Shown: positions 45,001 to 56,689 of the stretch, in pieces
Layout: each line of letters begins with the position of its first letter
Position numbering within the stretch: position 1 is the stretch's first letter
Assembly: GCA_037043015.1 (NCBI GenBank)
Contig: CM073323.1
Span: 23,836,758 to 23,900,757, forward strand
Length of the DNA: 64,000 nucleotides
Reading direction: 5' to 3'
Source of the DNA: Bryum argenteum
Taxonomy: Eukaryota > Streptophyta > Bryopsida > Bryales > Bryaceae
Program-made: the position numbers and the translations under genes
Notes under the pieces: generated by a model
Told to the model about the DNA's origin: nothing
What the model saw: only the letters and a program-made list of their open reading frames with translations
Databases searched by the model: none

Positions 45001-46439
45001 GCTGGTAGCACTCATTTAAGGGTGCCCTATGATGAGTAGGGCAAACGTGCCGAAAGCGACCTCGGGAGAAAACTCATGTGTAGTAGAGTCCATAAGGAAA
45101 CCGTGAGATTCTTGGGGATCTTTTTGTACCTCTCGATTTGAAAGTGTCAAAGTTTGCAGCAACAATAAGGAGAGGGGATGATGATGATAATAGAAACTTG
45201 GGTCCCATTCTTTTGTAATGCTAATAACCCAATGCACACTGGACAAGGGAAAATTGGGACAATACTACTTCCCCCTTTCGAGGGTGGACACAATAACTAC
45301 GCTAGTTACTAGTGCCTTGAAGATACTTGACATAGAAGGAGAGGGGCCAAGATATGGGAAGCATAGGTGGACGCAGTAGTAGGAATAGTGTCTTGAATGA
45401 CATCGGGTATCTCTAAGGCATTAGTGGTTAGATAGGAACTAGCATAGCGTTCACCCCGAGAGGGAATAGTAGTCTCACCCCTAGTGTGATGACCTCCGAA
45501 CATACGTTCAAGGATAGGTCGAACAAACACTCTATTCACGTCGGCCTCCAAATAGCTTGGAGTTTCCCTCGAAGGACATATTTGTAATGGCATCGAAGTG
45601 CTTATCAAATTTTATAGCTTTATGTTCTTTAGGAGTGGTTTGTTAAAATTGTCAAATTTTCTCAAATTTTCCACATGAATTGGATGTGTACCACAACCTA
45701 CATATGAAAAAGAATCACCTTGTCACTAGTACATTGATCAATTTTCTACATTAGGAAACTAGAAATTGCATTACATTGAAAGGCAATGGTGTCCTATACA
45801 ACTTGTTTGGAGCGAATCTAATGAGTTATTATTAAGTCATTGTAGAAATTTTATCTATAGTAATAAAATAAGTTGAACGGCCGTTCAAAAACATTGTTGT
45901 TTTTGAACCGCAATTGAGAATATTTTGGCCTTTGATGTCAAAAATCAATGTTATTTTTTTCATTTTAACCACCCCACACTGTGCCACTTTACCTCGATAA
46001 TGTCATCTTAACAATATTGAGGTTATAACCTTTAATTATGCCCCCAGTGTTGATGTTGCAAGGTAGGTGGTCCAAAATCCAGACATAATACCGATAGCAA
46101 CTCACTAGCTACATCCACGCCAAGGATGCATTATAGACTCCACCTCTAATGTTCAATGTACTCACAGTGTACAATTTAGACAATAGTAATGAGTAAAACT
46201 AAATATTCTACTTCCATATTTCAATACTAACTCAAGATTTATAATTCTATTCAATGAAAGTTTCTATATACTTTGCACATCTTCCAAAATTGAATTCCTT
46301 GGTCACTCCCCAATGACCTTGAACATCCCTAAAATTTGAGAGTTTTTGAGTCGACCTCCTCTCCAAAGTGTAGTAAGAGGGGTGCACTTCTACGTCCAAA
46401 TAAAAACTTCCATTGATTACAATAGAGTGGTCTAAAATG
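42007..46439. other. Intergenic, repeat remnants, no gene
   Basis: Apart from the SINE fragments and a family E-like inverted stretch (43850-44220), I see no feature. A GC-richer patch (42370-42750) with repeated CGGGAGG motifs encodes no recognisable protein and could be a captured fragment of a gene or of another element. Confidence 0.4.
45195..45570 (-). mobile_element. SINE fragments, minus strand
   Basis: Two overlapping pieces of the same family: 45230-45340 (GACAAGGGAAAATTGGGACA, ATACTACTTCCCCCTTTCGA) and 45400-45570 (GCATTAGTGGTTAGATAGGA, CACTCTATTCACGTCGGCCT). The tRNA-like head is missing. Confidence 0.55.
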
Positions 46440-46451
46440 GAACAGGTCCCA

Positions 46452-46817
46452 GATAGATAGATAGATAGATAGAAACTCCGGTCCCTTTCTAAGGGACCGG
46501 CGTGAATGAAGTGTCCGTTCGTAATGCTAATATCCCGATGGCCACCGGACAAGGGGAAATTGGAACAATACTACTTCCGTCTTTCGAGGGTCGACACTAT
46601 AACTATGCTAGTTTCTAGCTAATTACAAGTGCCTTGAAGATACTTGACATATTATCCCCCAAAGGGCTTTAAGGTACCTATACAACAAGATCCAAAGACC
46701 CCCCACAATAGTTGGGTGTACTAAAGTGGTGAGCACCACGCTGGCATGGGGAATAGAACCCACGACCTCCTCATTGAGGCCTAAGCCCTAACCACCAAGC
46801 GAAGGCTTGTGGTGCCT
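46452..46817 (-). mobile_element. tRNA-derived SINE, complete copy, minus strand
   Basis: Reverse-complement copy about 85-90% identical by eye to 24731-25084, ending in several ATAG/CTAT units. It is flanked by the perfect 12-bp duplication GAACAGGTCCCA (46440-46451, 46818-46829). Confidence 0.85.
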
Positions 46818-46974
46818 GAACAGGTCCCACAACTAAGCTCTAGTAACCTTCACTCAGAGGTACACAATAGCTTTTCCATACAACGGTATCATGTACTCAA
46901 TCATTGCAAACATTGTGGGTTGTCACTTTAGGGCACCTTTTTAGACACACCTTTATATCCAACTTCAAAAACCC

Positions 46975-47344
46975 TTAACCCTTAAACACCCAAGCAAGCC
47001 CGAGGGGCTTGATTCCAACAAAATCTTCCTTGTAGCTCTCGGTGTACTCAACTTTTCACTTATATTTTGATGTCAAATTGGTCACCTTCTTCTGATGCAT
47101 CCAAAAAGTGAAATTTCACAATTCAAATCACAATTTGTATGAATGCTTTTGTGCTTTGAAAGGATTGTGGTAGGTAGGTTGGGGTTCTACATAACCTTAT
47201 AGGAGGTTGCAAGCTCATCATTGATTGGTTTACTCATGATGCCCAAGTTCAAAAAGTGCACTATTCATGATGCCCAAGTCCAAAAGATGTTGTGATCCAA
47301 TTTCGGACTGCCCGTTTCAGACCCCATGGGCGTTTAAGGGTTCA
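46975..47344. mobile_element. Family B element, inverted
   Basis: Reverse-orientation copy. The left end TTAACCCTTAAACACCC is intact, and the right end GGGCGTTTAAGGGTTCA has one change in the TTAA. Confidence 0.8.
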
Positions 47345-47464
47345 CTCACAGTAGGAGAGTCCCAAAATGATGATTCCACTTACTCTAGCTTACTCCTAAA
47401 TTTCCCGGTGCACAAAAATTGCTTATAGTTGTATATAGAATTGAGCCATAATTGAACACCCTTA

Positions 47465-47845
47465 AGGCATCTCCACCGTCAGGGGCAACAGTCCCTCCAA
47501 CGGCCACTACCAAGAAGGAGCGGCCAGCGGGGCGACGCCAACGGCACACATAAGACCGGTCACGCAAAATGGTCCTCCCCGCCCTAAAGCTTGTAGACAC
47601 TCCTTTCTCACGCAAAACCATCGATATTCCAAGAATCTTATCCTTTTGGTCAAACACCGCTGAAGTGTGAGACGAAGTGGTTTAGGTTTAGGCCCAGCAT
47701 TGCGGCGGGGTGGGGTCAGAAAGTATGTAAAGTGGCGCTCGAGGCGAACAAACTAGCAGGTGGGTAGGGGTCATGTCAGGGCCGCCGCGGATACCCAAAT
47801 GAGGCACCGTCGACCACCCCGTTGGCGCCAAGGGTGAAGATGCCC
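47465..47845. mobile_element. Tourist/Harbinger-like non-autonomous element
   Basis: About 381 bp bounded by AGGCATCTCCACC and, inverted, GGGCATCTTCACC, and flanked on both sides by TTA (47462-47464 and 47846-47848), the typical PIF/Harbinger target. The interior is GC-rich (about 47470-47600 and 47690-47830). No convincing protein is encoded. Confidence 0.5.
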
Positions 47846-47945
47846 TTACTATACTTTCCAATGGAAAAGAAAAAAAAGGTACAAAACATAGTCATGTACC
47901 AAACACGGTTCATGTATTCATACATGGAGCAAAAGGTTGAAAGGG

Positions 47946-48790
47946 AGTGGAGGTCAATAATGTAGGAAAGAGAGGGGGGGTGCAAAGAGGGAATAGAAAT
48001 GCTCCACACCCCAAGAAAGGTTCGCCGCCACTTTGCCAAAACTACTACAAACAAACAAGCCACAAACAAACAACATCATCAACAACCACAAGGGTCCTTT
48101 CTTTGCCCTTCTTTCTCCTTTTTGCCCTAATTTTAGCCCCCTGCACTATGCTTCTGGTGGCTGGCCCCTTTGCTTTCACTATTTGCCTTCTCTACAGCCA
48201 TTTGGCGGTATTGGTCCCCCGGCCAATTTTGAGTCTTCCTTGTCACCCTTTGGATATTTCTCTCTATTTTTGGTCACCTTCTTGTGGAAAGCCAATGTGA
48301 CCCTCATTATTTCTTGGGACTAATTGACAAGAAGCATGTTATTTTTAGAGGGAAATTGTTGTGGAAAAGCCAAGGTGGGGTTAGAGTGTCGGGCAAGTTG
48401 AAGTGGAAGGAGTGATATATAGTTTTATTTATTTATTTTGATTTTGGAAAAAATTGATGCACTAATCAATTGAGAGAAATACAATCGTGAACCAAAGTAG
48501 CCAACTACTTGGTGAGTGATATTTTTCGATAGAGAAGGTGATTTATTTTTTGTGATGAGGGATGTATCTTGCATGCCACGTCTCCCAAATATTGGAAGAA
48601 AAAGAACACATATGAGCAAATAAAGATCAATATTGCATGAAACAAAGCATGTTACATTAAGAGCTTCCGTAGCCTAGGATGGGGAAAAGGTCACGAGGAA
48701 AGGTCCCAACAAGGGTGTAGTGGGCTCGGCAATAACGCCTTTGAGTGCAAGAGGTGTAGTTTTGGGGATAAGGTGTTTTGAGAATAAGGC
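47946..48790. other. Intergenic, no gene
   Basis: Contains two overlapping 96-117-codon frames (47947-48323) of low complexity with hydrophobic content. They lack a conserved motif, so I do not call a gene. Confidence 0.35.
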
Positions 48791-48792
48791 GT

Positions 48793-49772
48793 TTAACCCC
48801 TAAACGTCCTTGGGGTATTTTTAGCCAAAAACTCATTTTCAAAAAATGATATAGATGAAAATGAAGATAAGCTATTCAGATCTCAACCGTACAAACTTGT
48901 AATAGACTTGTAGTAGATCATGTGGACCAAAACTTGACTCATGGGACCTCATAGATTGCGAGATCATAACATATTAGTGCGCAAAACAAGCTACAAAATA
49001 CCATCATTTTCACTTTGAAGTGAAAATACTACCAACATGAAATTTGCAATCAAAAAATCAGCAACTAGAAAGTTGTTCATCTTCATCTCAAAGACGCTCT
49101 TGTACCAAAAAAAATTCATCAAAAAAAAATCTTGGCTCAAATAGTAGCCTTGTAGTCGTGAAAACTGCCAAAAATTTTACAAAGGAAAAATAGTCCAAAA
49201 CTAGACCCCTCGCACTCAAATCCATGCCTTTTCTCCAATATATCCTCGATTGGGTCAAGGTTTCTACCACTAAAAATAGACTATAATTGGAATCCATCCC
49301 AAAAAATAAAGTCAAAATCTAACGGTGGATGAAGGAGATCTAGCTCTTCAAAAATCATCCATTTTTTCACTTTTTTCATCGTAGAAACATCATTGCAAAG
49401 CCAATACCAAAGTTATCTAGATCAAAAAACTTTCAACTACAAAGTTGTTGGGATGCATCTAAATATCAAACCTATGAAAAAAAATTCATGAAAAACTATT
49501 TTAGATTTCACATAATTGGCTTGCAATGGTAAAACATGCCAAATGTTTGAAAACCCAAAAACAAAAGCTGCCTTCACTAAAACCCGTGCCATTTATTCAT
49601 ACTTTATTTTAATGAGTCTGCAATTTTTACCACATAAACTAGACTTGATTTGTGACTTAACCCAAGTGATTTCGTCAAAAACGGAGTTTGGGTGAAGAAG
49701 TTATGGCTCTTCAAAGTTTCTGCCCTTCATCCAAAATGTCATTTTTTGACACTAGGGACGTTTAGGGGTTAA
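48793..49772. mobile_element. Family A element, complete reference copy (piggyBac-like ends)
   Basis: About 980 bp with TTAA at both edges (48793-48796 and 49769-49772) and inverted termini CCCCTAAACGTCC / GGACGTTTAGGGG. The interior carries an imperfect palindrome TTTTCACTTTGAAGTGAAAA. TTAA target plus CCC-starting inverted ends fits non-autonomous piggyBac elements. No coding potential. Confidence 0.75.
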
Positions 49773-50146
49773 GTGCAAGAGGTGAAGTTTTGGACTACTT
49801 TTCCTTTGTAATTTTTCGGGCAGTTTTCATCATTAACTCTTTTGGTAGAAATGTATTCTTTTGATAAAGGTAAACAACTTTCTATTTGGTGATTTTTGGA
49901 TTGCAATTTGTTTGTTGGTAGAATTTCCACTCCAAAGTGAAAATGATGAAATTCCTCAGTTTGTTTGTAGTACTGATACGTTACGATCTCCAAACATATG
50001 AGGGTTCCCCACTTAAAACTTGGTCCACATGATCTACAATGAGTAAACTGTAGGTTTGTATGGTTGAGAGGTGAAAAAAGTTACCTGTAACACTTTCTTT
50101 GGAATGAAGTTTTGGCTAAAAATAGGCAAGGATGTTTAGGGGTTAA
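49769..50146. repeat. Family A partial copy, adjacent and inverted
   Basis: Begins at the TTAA shared with the previous element and ends AAGGATGTTTAGGGGTTAA. It contains TTCCACTCCAAAGTGAAAAT and TTTTGGCTAAAAATAGGC of family A but lacks roughly half of the element. Confidence 0.6.
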
Positions 50147-52513
50147 TCAAATTGGAGATGTAATGGCTTTGAACATCTACAGACGCTCGCACACCAATGA
50201 GTAGACTTGGGAGCATTTATACCGAGGCATTTTATCACTCATAAACATCGGATGCTCTAAAGATGATATTTTGTGTTAGACCCTAAAGGTAAAGTTGTTT
50301 TTTGGACCTCCAAAATTAAAAACTGCCAATTTTTACTACCTTGTTGAAATCAAGGTATAGTCAAAAAAATCACTATGTGTTTGGACTTTTGACCGTTGCT
50401 TTAACCTAGCTAAATTGCAGATAATACCAAGTAAAATTTCAACATGACTTGGATGTGTACCATTTGTGAGATCATAACATTTGAAGTTTATGCAAATACT
50501 TTTTTGGAAGACATAGAGCCTCTTTTCATGTGAGACATGTCCTTGCACAATCCATGATTAATTCACATAATCCACAACCCATGATTAATTCTAGGATATG
50601 CAAAAATTTATCAAGAGCTTGCTAAGGGGAGGTAGCAAGCCTTTCAATTTTTTTGGGAACTTGTCCATATTTTTTGAGGAGGAATGTTGCTCTCTTGGGC
50701 TCCTACGTTGGGGAGTACTATTCCTCATTACAATTTGGATATCACAAGAATACATGGAAATTTCTCTACACAATGATTTGTGGATATTGTGGATATTTCT
50801 CTACATCGAAAATAAAGGGGGCGGGTGTGCCCTTAGTCTACTTTGTGCAAACAAGGACTTATTAATCTCTACCCCCCAACATTTTGTTCATATTTTTCTC
50901 CATGTTACACCCACCATGGAAGTAAATTGCCAACATTACATGTACTCATGTGAATACTTTGATACCGCATTGATGCTTTTTCCAACATGATGTACTCACG
51001 CTAACCACAAATCTTCTAATGTTGTGTTTGTCTACCAAAGAAACACTAAAAAAAATAAAAAAATAAAAAAATAGAATCAATCGTCCCCTTGCCAAGTGAG
51101 AAATTGCTCTTATTCTTGACGTATTGCTCTAGTGATTAATACATCGTTTAATTTTCACAAAAATGAAAAAATAAAAAATAAATGAATAAAGATGACCTTT
51201 TGAAGGTCCAAAACTTCTCAACCTCAATTTGTGATTATTTCATGACCTTAGACTCCAAATATATCGTTATATCGTAATGGACTCCCAATTGATCTCGACA
51301 TACATGTTACGTGCACCTAGTACTATAGGAGTGTATGATTATGGCAAAAGGTGCTGCGAGCATGTGATATCGGATTCCAGGCTTTACGATGCCTTTTGTG
51401 ATAAATGGATGACAATTATTCGAGGTTCTTTGGCTCTCCACCAGTGCCATGGACGCCATGCTCCCACAACACTATACATTGTGGTATAACACCATCGCTT
51501 GACTTTCAATGCAAGTACAATCATGTCGCGAACAAGAACAACAGTATGGCACGAGCGTGTGTGCGTGCAATCCAAATCCAAATATTTCTCAACCGTGCAC
51601 CACGGGGAGATTTTCGGGGTCCCACACCAAAAAGTTCACCCGAATTTTTTAGACTTATCACTCCGAGGTCATATTATGATTTTCTAAAGAAGTACGTGGA
51701 GACCCCGACATACATAATAGGAATAAATGCTTCAACCACTATTTGTAAAGATTCAAATGTAGGAGGGTATTGAGATGTTTTCACGAGTGTAAACATGGTC
51801 AAAACTAGAGTTGAAGTGTAATTTAACACCAACAAATAAAAGGTATGGTTCAATTGTGGATGAAGGAGATACAACTTTATTGACACAGGGGACTAAATTG
51901 GTCCTCGAATCTGAAAAAGAACTTACATACTCTCAATGGTGGCAAATTTCAAGATTTTATCCGATGTAGTCGTTTTTTCAAAATTTTATTTACGGAATCA
52001 AGTTCGCTCGACACTCACCATTTCGGATTTTTGAGTTTATTTAATTATCTATACTAAAATATGGTCAAAAGACAGTGAGGTCACATTTTTCTCAAAACAA
52101 TGATGTCAATTAAGGGTTAACAATGAGTTTTTTTGGGCTTTTTCACTATAGAAACATCATAGCAAATTATATACCAAATTATTATTTTTCAAAATAGAAT
52201 CTTCCAAGCAAATAAGTGTTATTCTATTGATCATATCTTTGTATGAACGACACTTAGAAAATCAATTTTGATTCAAGTAGTTGGTGTACAATAGAAAGTC
52301 TTATGTTTCAAAACCTTCTAATAAACACTGCCTTTTACAAATATGCATGCCACAAATTCATTACGCACTAGATGAATATGCAATCTTCATGAGTAAAGGT
52401 GGACTTGATTTGGGATCTAACTCAAATAAGGTTGTCAAGAACAAATTTTAGATGAAGAAGTTATGGCTCTTCAAGGTTTTAGCTTGGCATCTAGAATAAT
52501 CCTAATAAAGGCA
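50147..52513. other. Intergenic, no gene
   Basis: Diverged remnants only; the frames 50598-50990 and 51405-51773 do not look like proteins. Confidence 0.4.
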
Positions 52514-52782
52514 TTAACCCCTAAAGGCCCATGATGTTTTGGGAGCTTGAAATCCCAACACTGACCACTATGTACTAATGCGGGTACGTCCAATATTTTT
52601 GGAAATTTTTGATAACTTCAACCGTAGGATCTTGAAGTAGACTACCATAGGTAGTAGTGTGAAAATTTTCAACCGTTGGATCATCACTGGATGCGAGATC
52701 ATAACATTTGAAGTTGATTGTAAAATTTTTTTGGCCTTGACCGTAAAAGCCGAATCGGCGGCCGTGGGCCTTTAGGGGTTAA
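52514..52782. mobile_element. Family G element (about 270 bp)
   Basis: Perfect 17-bp inverted ends TTAACCCCTAAAGGCCC / GGGCCTTTAGGGGTTAA with TTAA edges. The right TTAA (52779-52782) is shared with the next element. Confidence 0.75.
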
Positions 52783-53947
52783 ACCCCAAAGATACAAGCG
52801 TCTTCAAAGTTCCGAAACCAAAAACTGCGACTTCCTACCACCTTGTTGGAATTGAGGTATGGTCAACTTGGTTCTTTTATAGTTTTAACTCTTGGATCTC
52901 ATATCTACCTACTATCATTACTACCATGTAAAATTTCAATCGTTGGATCTGCATTATTTGTGAGATCATATCATTCAAAGTTGGTGTAAAATTTGGCGTT
53001 ACTTGTAAGACATTGTCACCATGGTGCAAAGGGAAACTTGAAGATTGTTATTCCAAACATTTTGGTCATATATTTTCCATGTAGGTAATTAAGTTGGATA
53101 TGCTCATGTAGAATTTTCACTCTTTGGACCTTCATGCAAAATAATTTCTAAAAGAAGGTCTGAAAACAACACAATATAGGGAAAATGCATCATGTCAAAT
53201 ATAGATGTTACATTTGGCTCAATCTCGGCTCATCTAGGAATATCGGAGTGGAGCAAATTTTGGAATTCTCATTTCTGTGGAATGATCACTACACTAATTA
53301 AAAGATTTACATCGGACGATGTGAGTATTTTTTATTCTCTAGATATCCTTTGATTTACATTTTTGTGTTGAAAATGTATCTTGCTCACATGAGCATGGGA
53401 GGAGCCCGTGGTGTCTTACTTCTAGACTGCTTTCAACCAAGAAGTAGTTAAATGTGTCACATATTTGGTTTAAGTAAAAACTAAACAGTGAGTAGGTGCC
53501 TTCATGGGTTAGCAATATTTGAGAAAGATAATTTTGGAAAGTTCTAAAATCTCAAATTTTGACAAATTTTGAAAAATTCAATTAAGAAATCACCAAAAAC
53601 TATGAAGATTGACTTTGTAAATTTGTGGAGGTTGCACTTGTAAAATTGGTGAACTTTTTGACTTGATTTGCTTTAGAACTTGAGTAGTGATATGGTCATG
53701 GACATATTTCCAAAAAAACTTCAAAAAAGTACATAAATAAATTGCTTATTTGGGACTTGAAACCTAAGACTTCCAAATGAAGGTTTTGAGATTAGACTCT
53801 CGCTTTGCAAATTATACCACATAGACTTTGCAGTATAGGGAGCACACAGTAAACATATTGGGTAGATACATTACTTTTGACCCCTTCATCTACGCTGCCA
53901 AAAATAGCAAGAACTGCTTTTAACTTTCTTGAATTTTTAGGGGTTAA
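52779..53947. mobile_element. Family D element (about 1.17 kb)
   Basis: TTAA at both edges (52779 and 53944), left TTAAACCCCAAAG and right TTTTTAGGGGTTAA. It is collinear with the repeat at about 37926-38710 (ACCTTGTTGG/CTACCGTATTG region, TCCATGTAGGTAAT, GGAGGTTGC.CTTGTGAAATTG). Non-coding. Confidence 0.65.
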
Positions 53948-54026
53948 GCCATGAAAGCCCTTGGCGACTTAGATAGGTAGCCAAAGACCAACAAAAAGGA
54001 ATATGGGAGCATGGACAACAATGTTC

Positions 54027-55121
54027 TTAATCCTTACATGCCCATGGGGTCTAAGAGCATGCCCAGCCCTGTGCGTCAGGCCGGGCCGCTCAACTGCAAG
54101 AAACCTTGTAGGCGCCGCTCGGCTAGGCGTAGCAACCCCGCCCCAGGCTAGGACACAGGCGAGACGAAAAGGCCACTCACCAATCAAATTTGATGACAAG
54201 CACATTATAGTAGAAGTTTTTTTTTTTGCCAAGAAGATCTTTGCCATGTGTCACTCTTCTATTGGTCAATAGGGATGCTAAAATGTGAATGAAGGCATGG
54301 ATAACTTGGAGTTATGATGTTCTAGAATTTAGAAGACCTCAACCCTCTTGACCGGGTTATAGAAGGCCTTCGCACATGAGGCGTTGAGCCGACGCTGACG
54401 CCCGAAACGCCGACGGTGGAGGCTCACCGCAGGCTTCGGGAAAACCTTGCGCCAGCCAGCGCCCGTCAGCGCCTGGTCTCTGAGGCACCCTGCCCAAACG
54501 CTGCAGCACCTGCCCCACCCACAAACAAAAAACAAAAGTGACCCATCTACTTGGGTCACTCCCACTTATCCCCACACCCCATGACCCCAACTAAAAAAAT
54601 GCGAGGCGGGTCAGCCCTGCTGGCTACCCGCGTCTCGCGGCAGCCAGGGGCGCCGCCGTGGCTGGCCGGTCGGCACCTGGCTAAAATAAGCCTACCAGGC
54701 GCTGCCGCCGACGCCAGGCAGGTCGCATGTGCGATGGCTAAGAGATAGTGTGTGGGCTGGGATTCCTTACACACTAAATATGGTTCCGCTCTCTCGCCCA
54801 CAGTGTCGGTTGGGCATGCTCTGAAATGGGTAGCCCAAAATTTGATCACATCTTTGTGAATAACATCATGAATAGTGCACTTTTTGAGTTTGGGCATGAT
54901 GAATGAACCAATCAATGATGAGCTCGCAAGGTTATGTACAAAGCACAAAATCACTTATACAAATTGTGATTTCAATTGTAAAAGTTCACTTTCTAAATGC
55001 ACTTTCTATAAGAAGGTGAATACTTTGACAATATAAGTGACAAGTTGAGTATAGTGAGAGCTACAGAGCAGATTGTGTTGAAAAAAAGCCCCTCGGGCTT
55101 GCTTGGGCGTTCAAGGGTTAA
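54027..55121. mobile_element. Family B element interrupted by another transposon
   Basis: The left 25 bp (to CATGGGGTCT) and the right 300 bp (from GAAATGGGTAGCCC) match family B and would join without a gap once 54054-54822 is removed. Ends carry TTAA at 54027 and 55118. Confidence 0.8.
54054..54822. mobile_element. 769-bp TIR element nested in family B
   Basis: Perfect 12-bp inverted ends AGAGCATGCCCA / TGGGCATGCTCT. The interior has two GC-rich blocks (about 54060-54180 and 54350-54740) separated by AT-rich sequence. Ends of the type GAGCAT.CCC with a 3-bp target (CTA/CTG here) would fit PIF/Harbinger-like elements, but the target duplication is imperfect. No transposase gene. Confidence 0.65.
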
Positions 55122-55989
55122 GGAGGACGGGTTGGGAAGCACCACATGAGCTGCAATCCAACCAGGGGCTTGAAAAGCAGGATTGAAGTTCAAGACCTGA
55201 ATAAAATGGGATTGAAAGAGAACTTGCCAAACCAAACAGGAAACAACAATTGAATGAGATTGGAGGGGCTAGGGCAAGTGTAAGAGAAGCACTGAGCACT
55301 CCAAATCACTTGCTATCCCAATTTTAGTCAAGCTTTTGATATACAACTTAGGTTCTAATTCCTATAGTTACTCACCTAAAAGTACGTAAAATTTTGAAAA
55401 ATTTCACCTTGCATATTGGCAGTTTTGAGGCTTTTTGGCAATTTTGGGGCTAGTCGACTTTAGGGGTTAAGGGTCAACATCAAGAATGTAAAATTTTGAT
55501 ATGCTGCTAGTTGAGAGATTAACTTGTACATATTCTATGTCGATGATTGTAAGTTCTACAATGCATATTCAACAAGCCTTGTCAACACGGTGCTTGATAG
55601 TGGTAAGCCACTTAACCCCTAATGTCAAAATCAACGAGATTGTGATCTATTCTACTTAAAAATGATATGATGTTTTTACAAAAACTTGAACTCTGATTGA
55701 ATATTACTCAAGATCCATACGAAGAGAGTTTGATAATCGTTTTTTGGTAAGCAGACTAATCAGACAGTTATAAACAAGATCCTACACTTGATTTTCCCAA
55801 AATCAAGCTTCATTCACGAATTCCAGATATGGCGGTCTTGGAGGTCACTGTAGAGCCTCTCCTTTAGGGTTAACAATTGTATTATTTGTGGTTGCAATTC
55901 AATCCGCTAAAAAAATCTTCTTTTTAACCACAAACATTACAAAACTCTCCTAAACATCACAAGCAACAACAACCTCTCTATTACTTACG

Positions 55990-56095
55990 TCTTCACCTTA
56001 CATGCAAAAATCTTCACCTTACATGCAAAAATCTTCACCTTACATGCAAAAATCTTCACCTTACATGCAAAAATCTTCACCTTACATGCAAAAAT
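55990..56095. repeat. 21-bp minisatellite, five copies
   Basis: Five consecutive near-identical units TCTTCACCTTACATGCAAAA plus one A. Confidence 0.95.
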
Positions 56096-56689
56096 TCCCG
56101 TTGAAAAAGTCAACCATCATCCACTTAGTTCCCTAATTCGTCGTAAAAAAAACCACATCTCCAACCCCATGTTACCACAAATCAAGGCATGTGCAAACCA
56201 TAATGCAGATCCAACCAACAACATCGAATAAAAAGACGACTACTACAAAAAGCCTAAAGCTCCAGGTATCTTGTGATCACAATGCTCTCACTTTCTGACA
56301 ACCCACCACATAGAGCGCTCGCTATACCCCATTCTATCATCGCGACTCCCAAGACAACAACAACAAGTGAATAAAATCATCTCATGTGTATGGCACCTTC
56401 ATGTTTATCGCAGTCTTAATTTAAACAACAAATTACTATAATAATAATAATAAAATGTTGGGTTCTAGAGCGAGCAGTCAACGTTGGAAGAAGATAACAC
56501 TTACCAAAACAAGGCATGGTCCCAGAATATTAGGGTTCTGACACATTCCATTTTGCAAAATTCGAGAAAAACAACATCTCAAGTGGGTGCGCACAGCGTT
56601 GTTGGTCCCTATGGAGGCTACGCTACGACCGTCTTTCTTTTTTACTAGATTCTTCTTCCAAAGCGTGTGGGGTCCTACGTTTTTGTTGT

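Noticed and set aside
47947-48323. Two overlapping hydrophobic frames
   Set aside because: No conserved motif and low complexity; chance frames in a T/C-rich tract.
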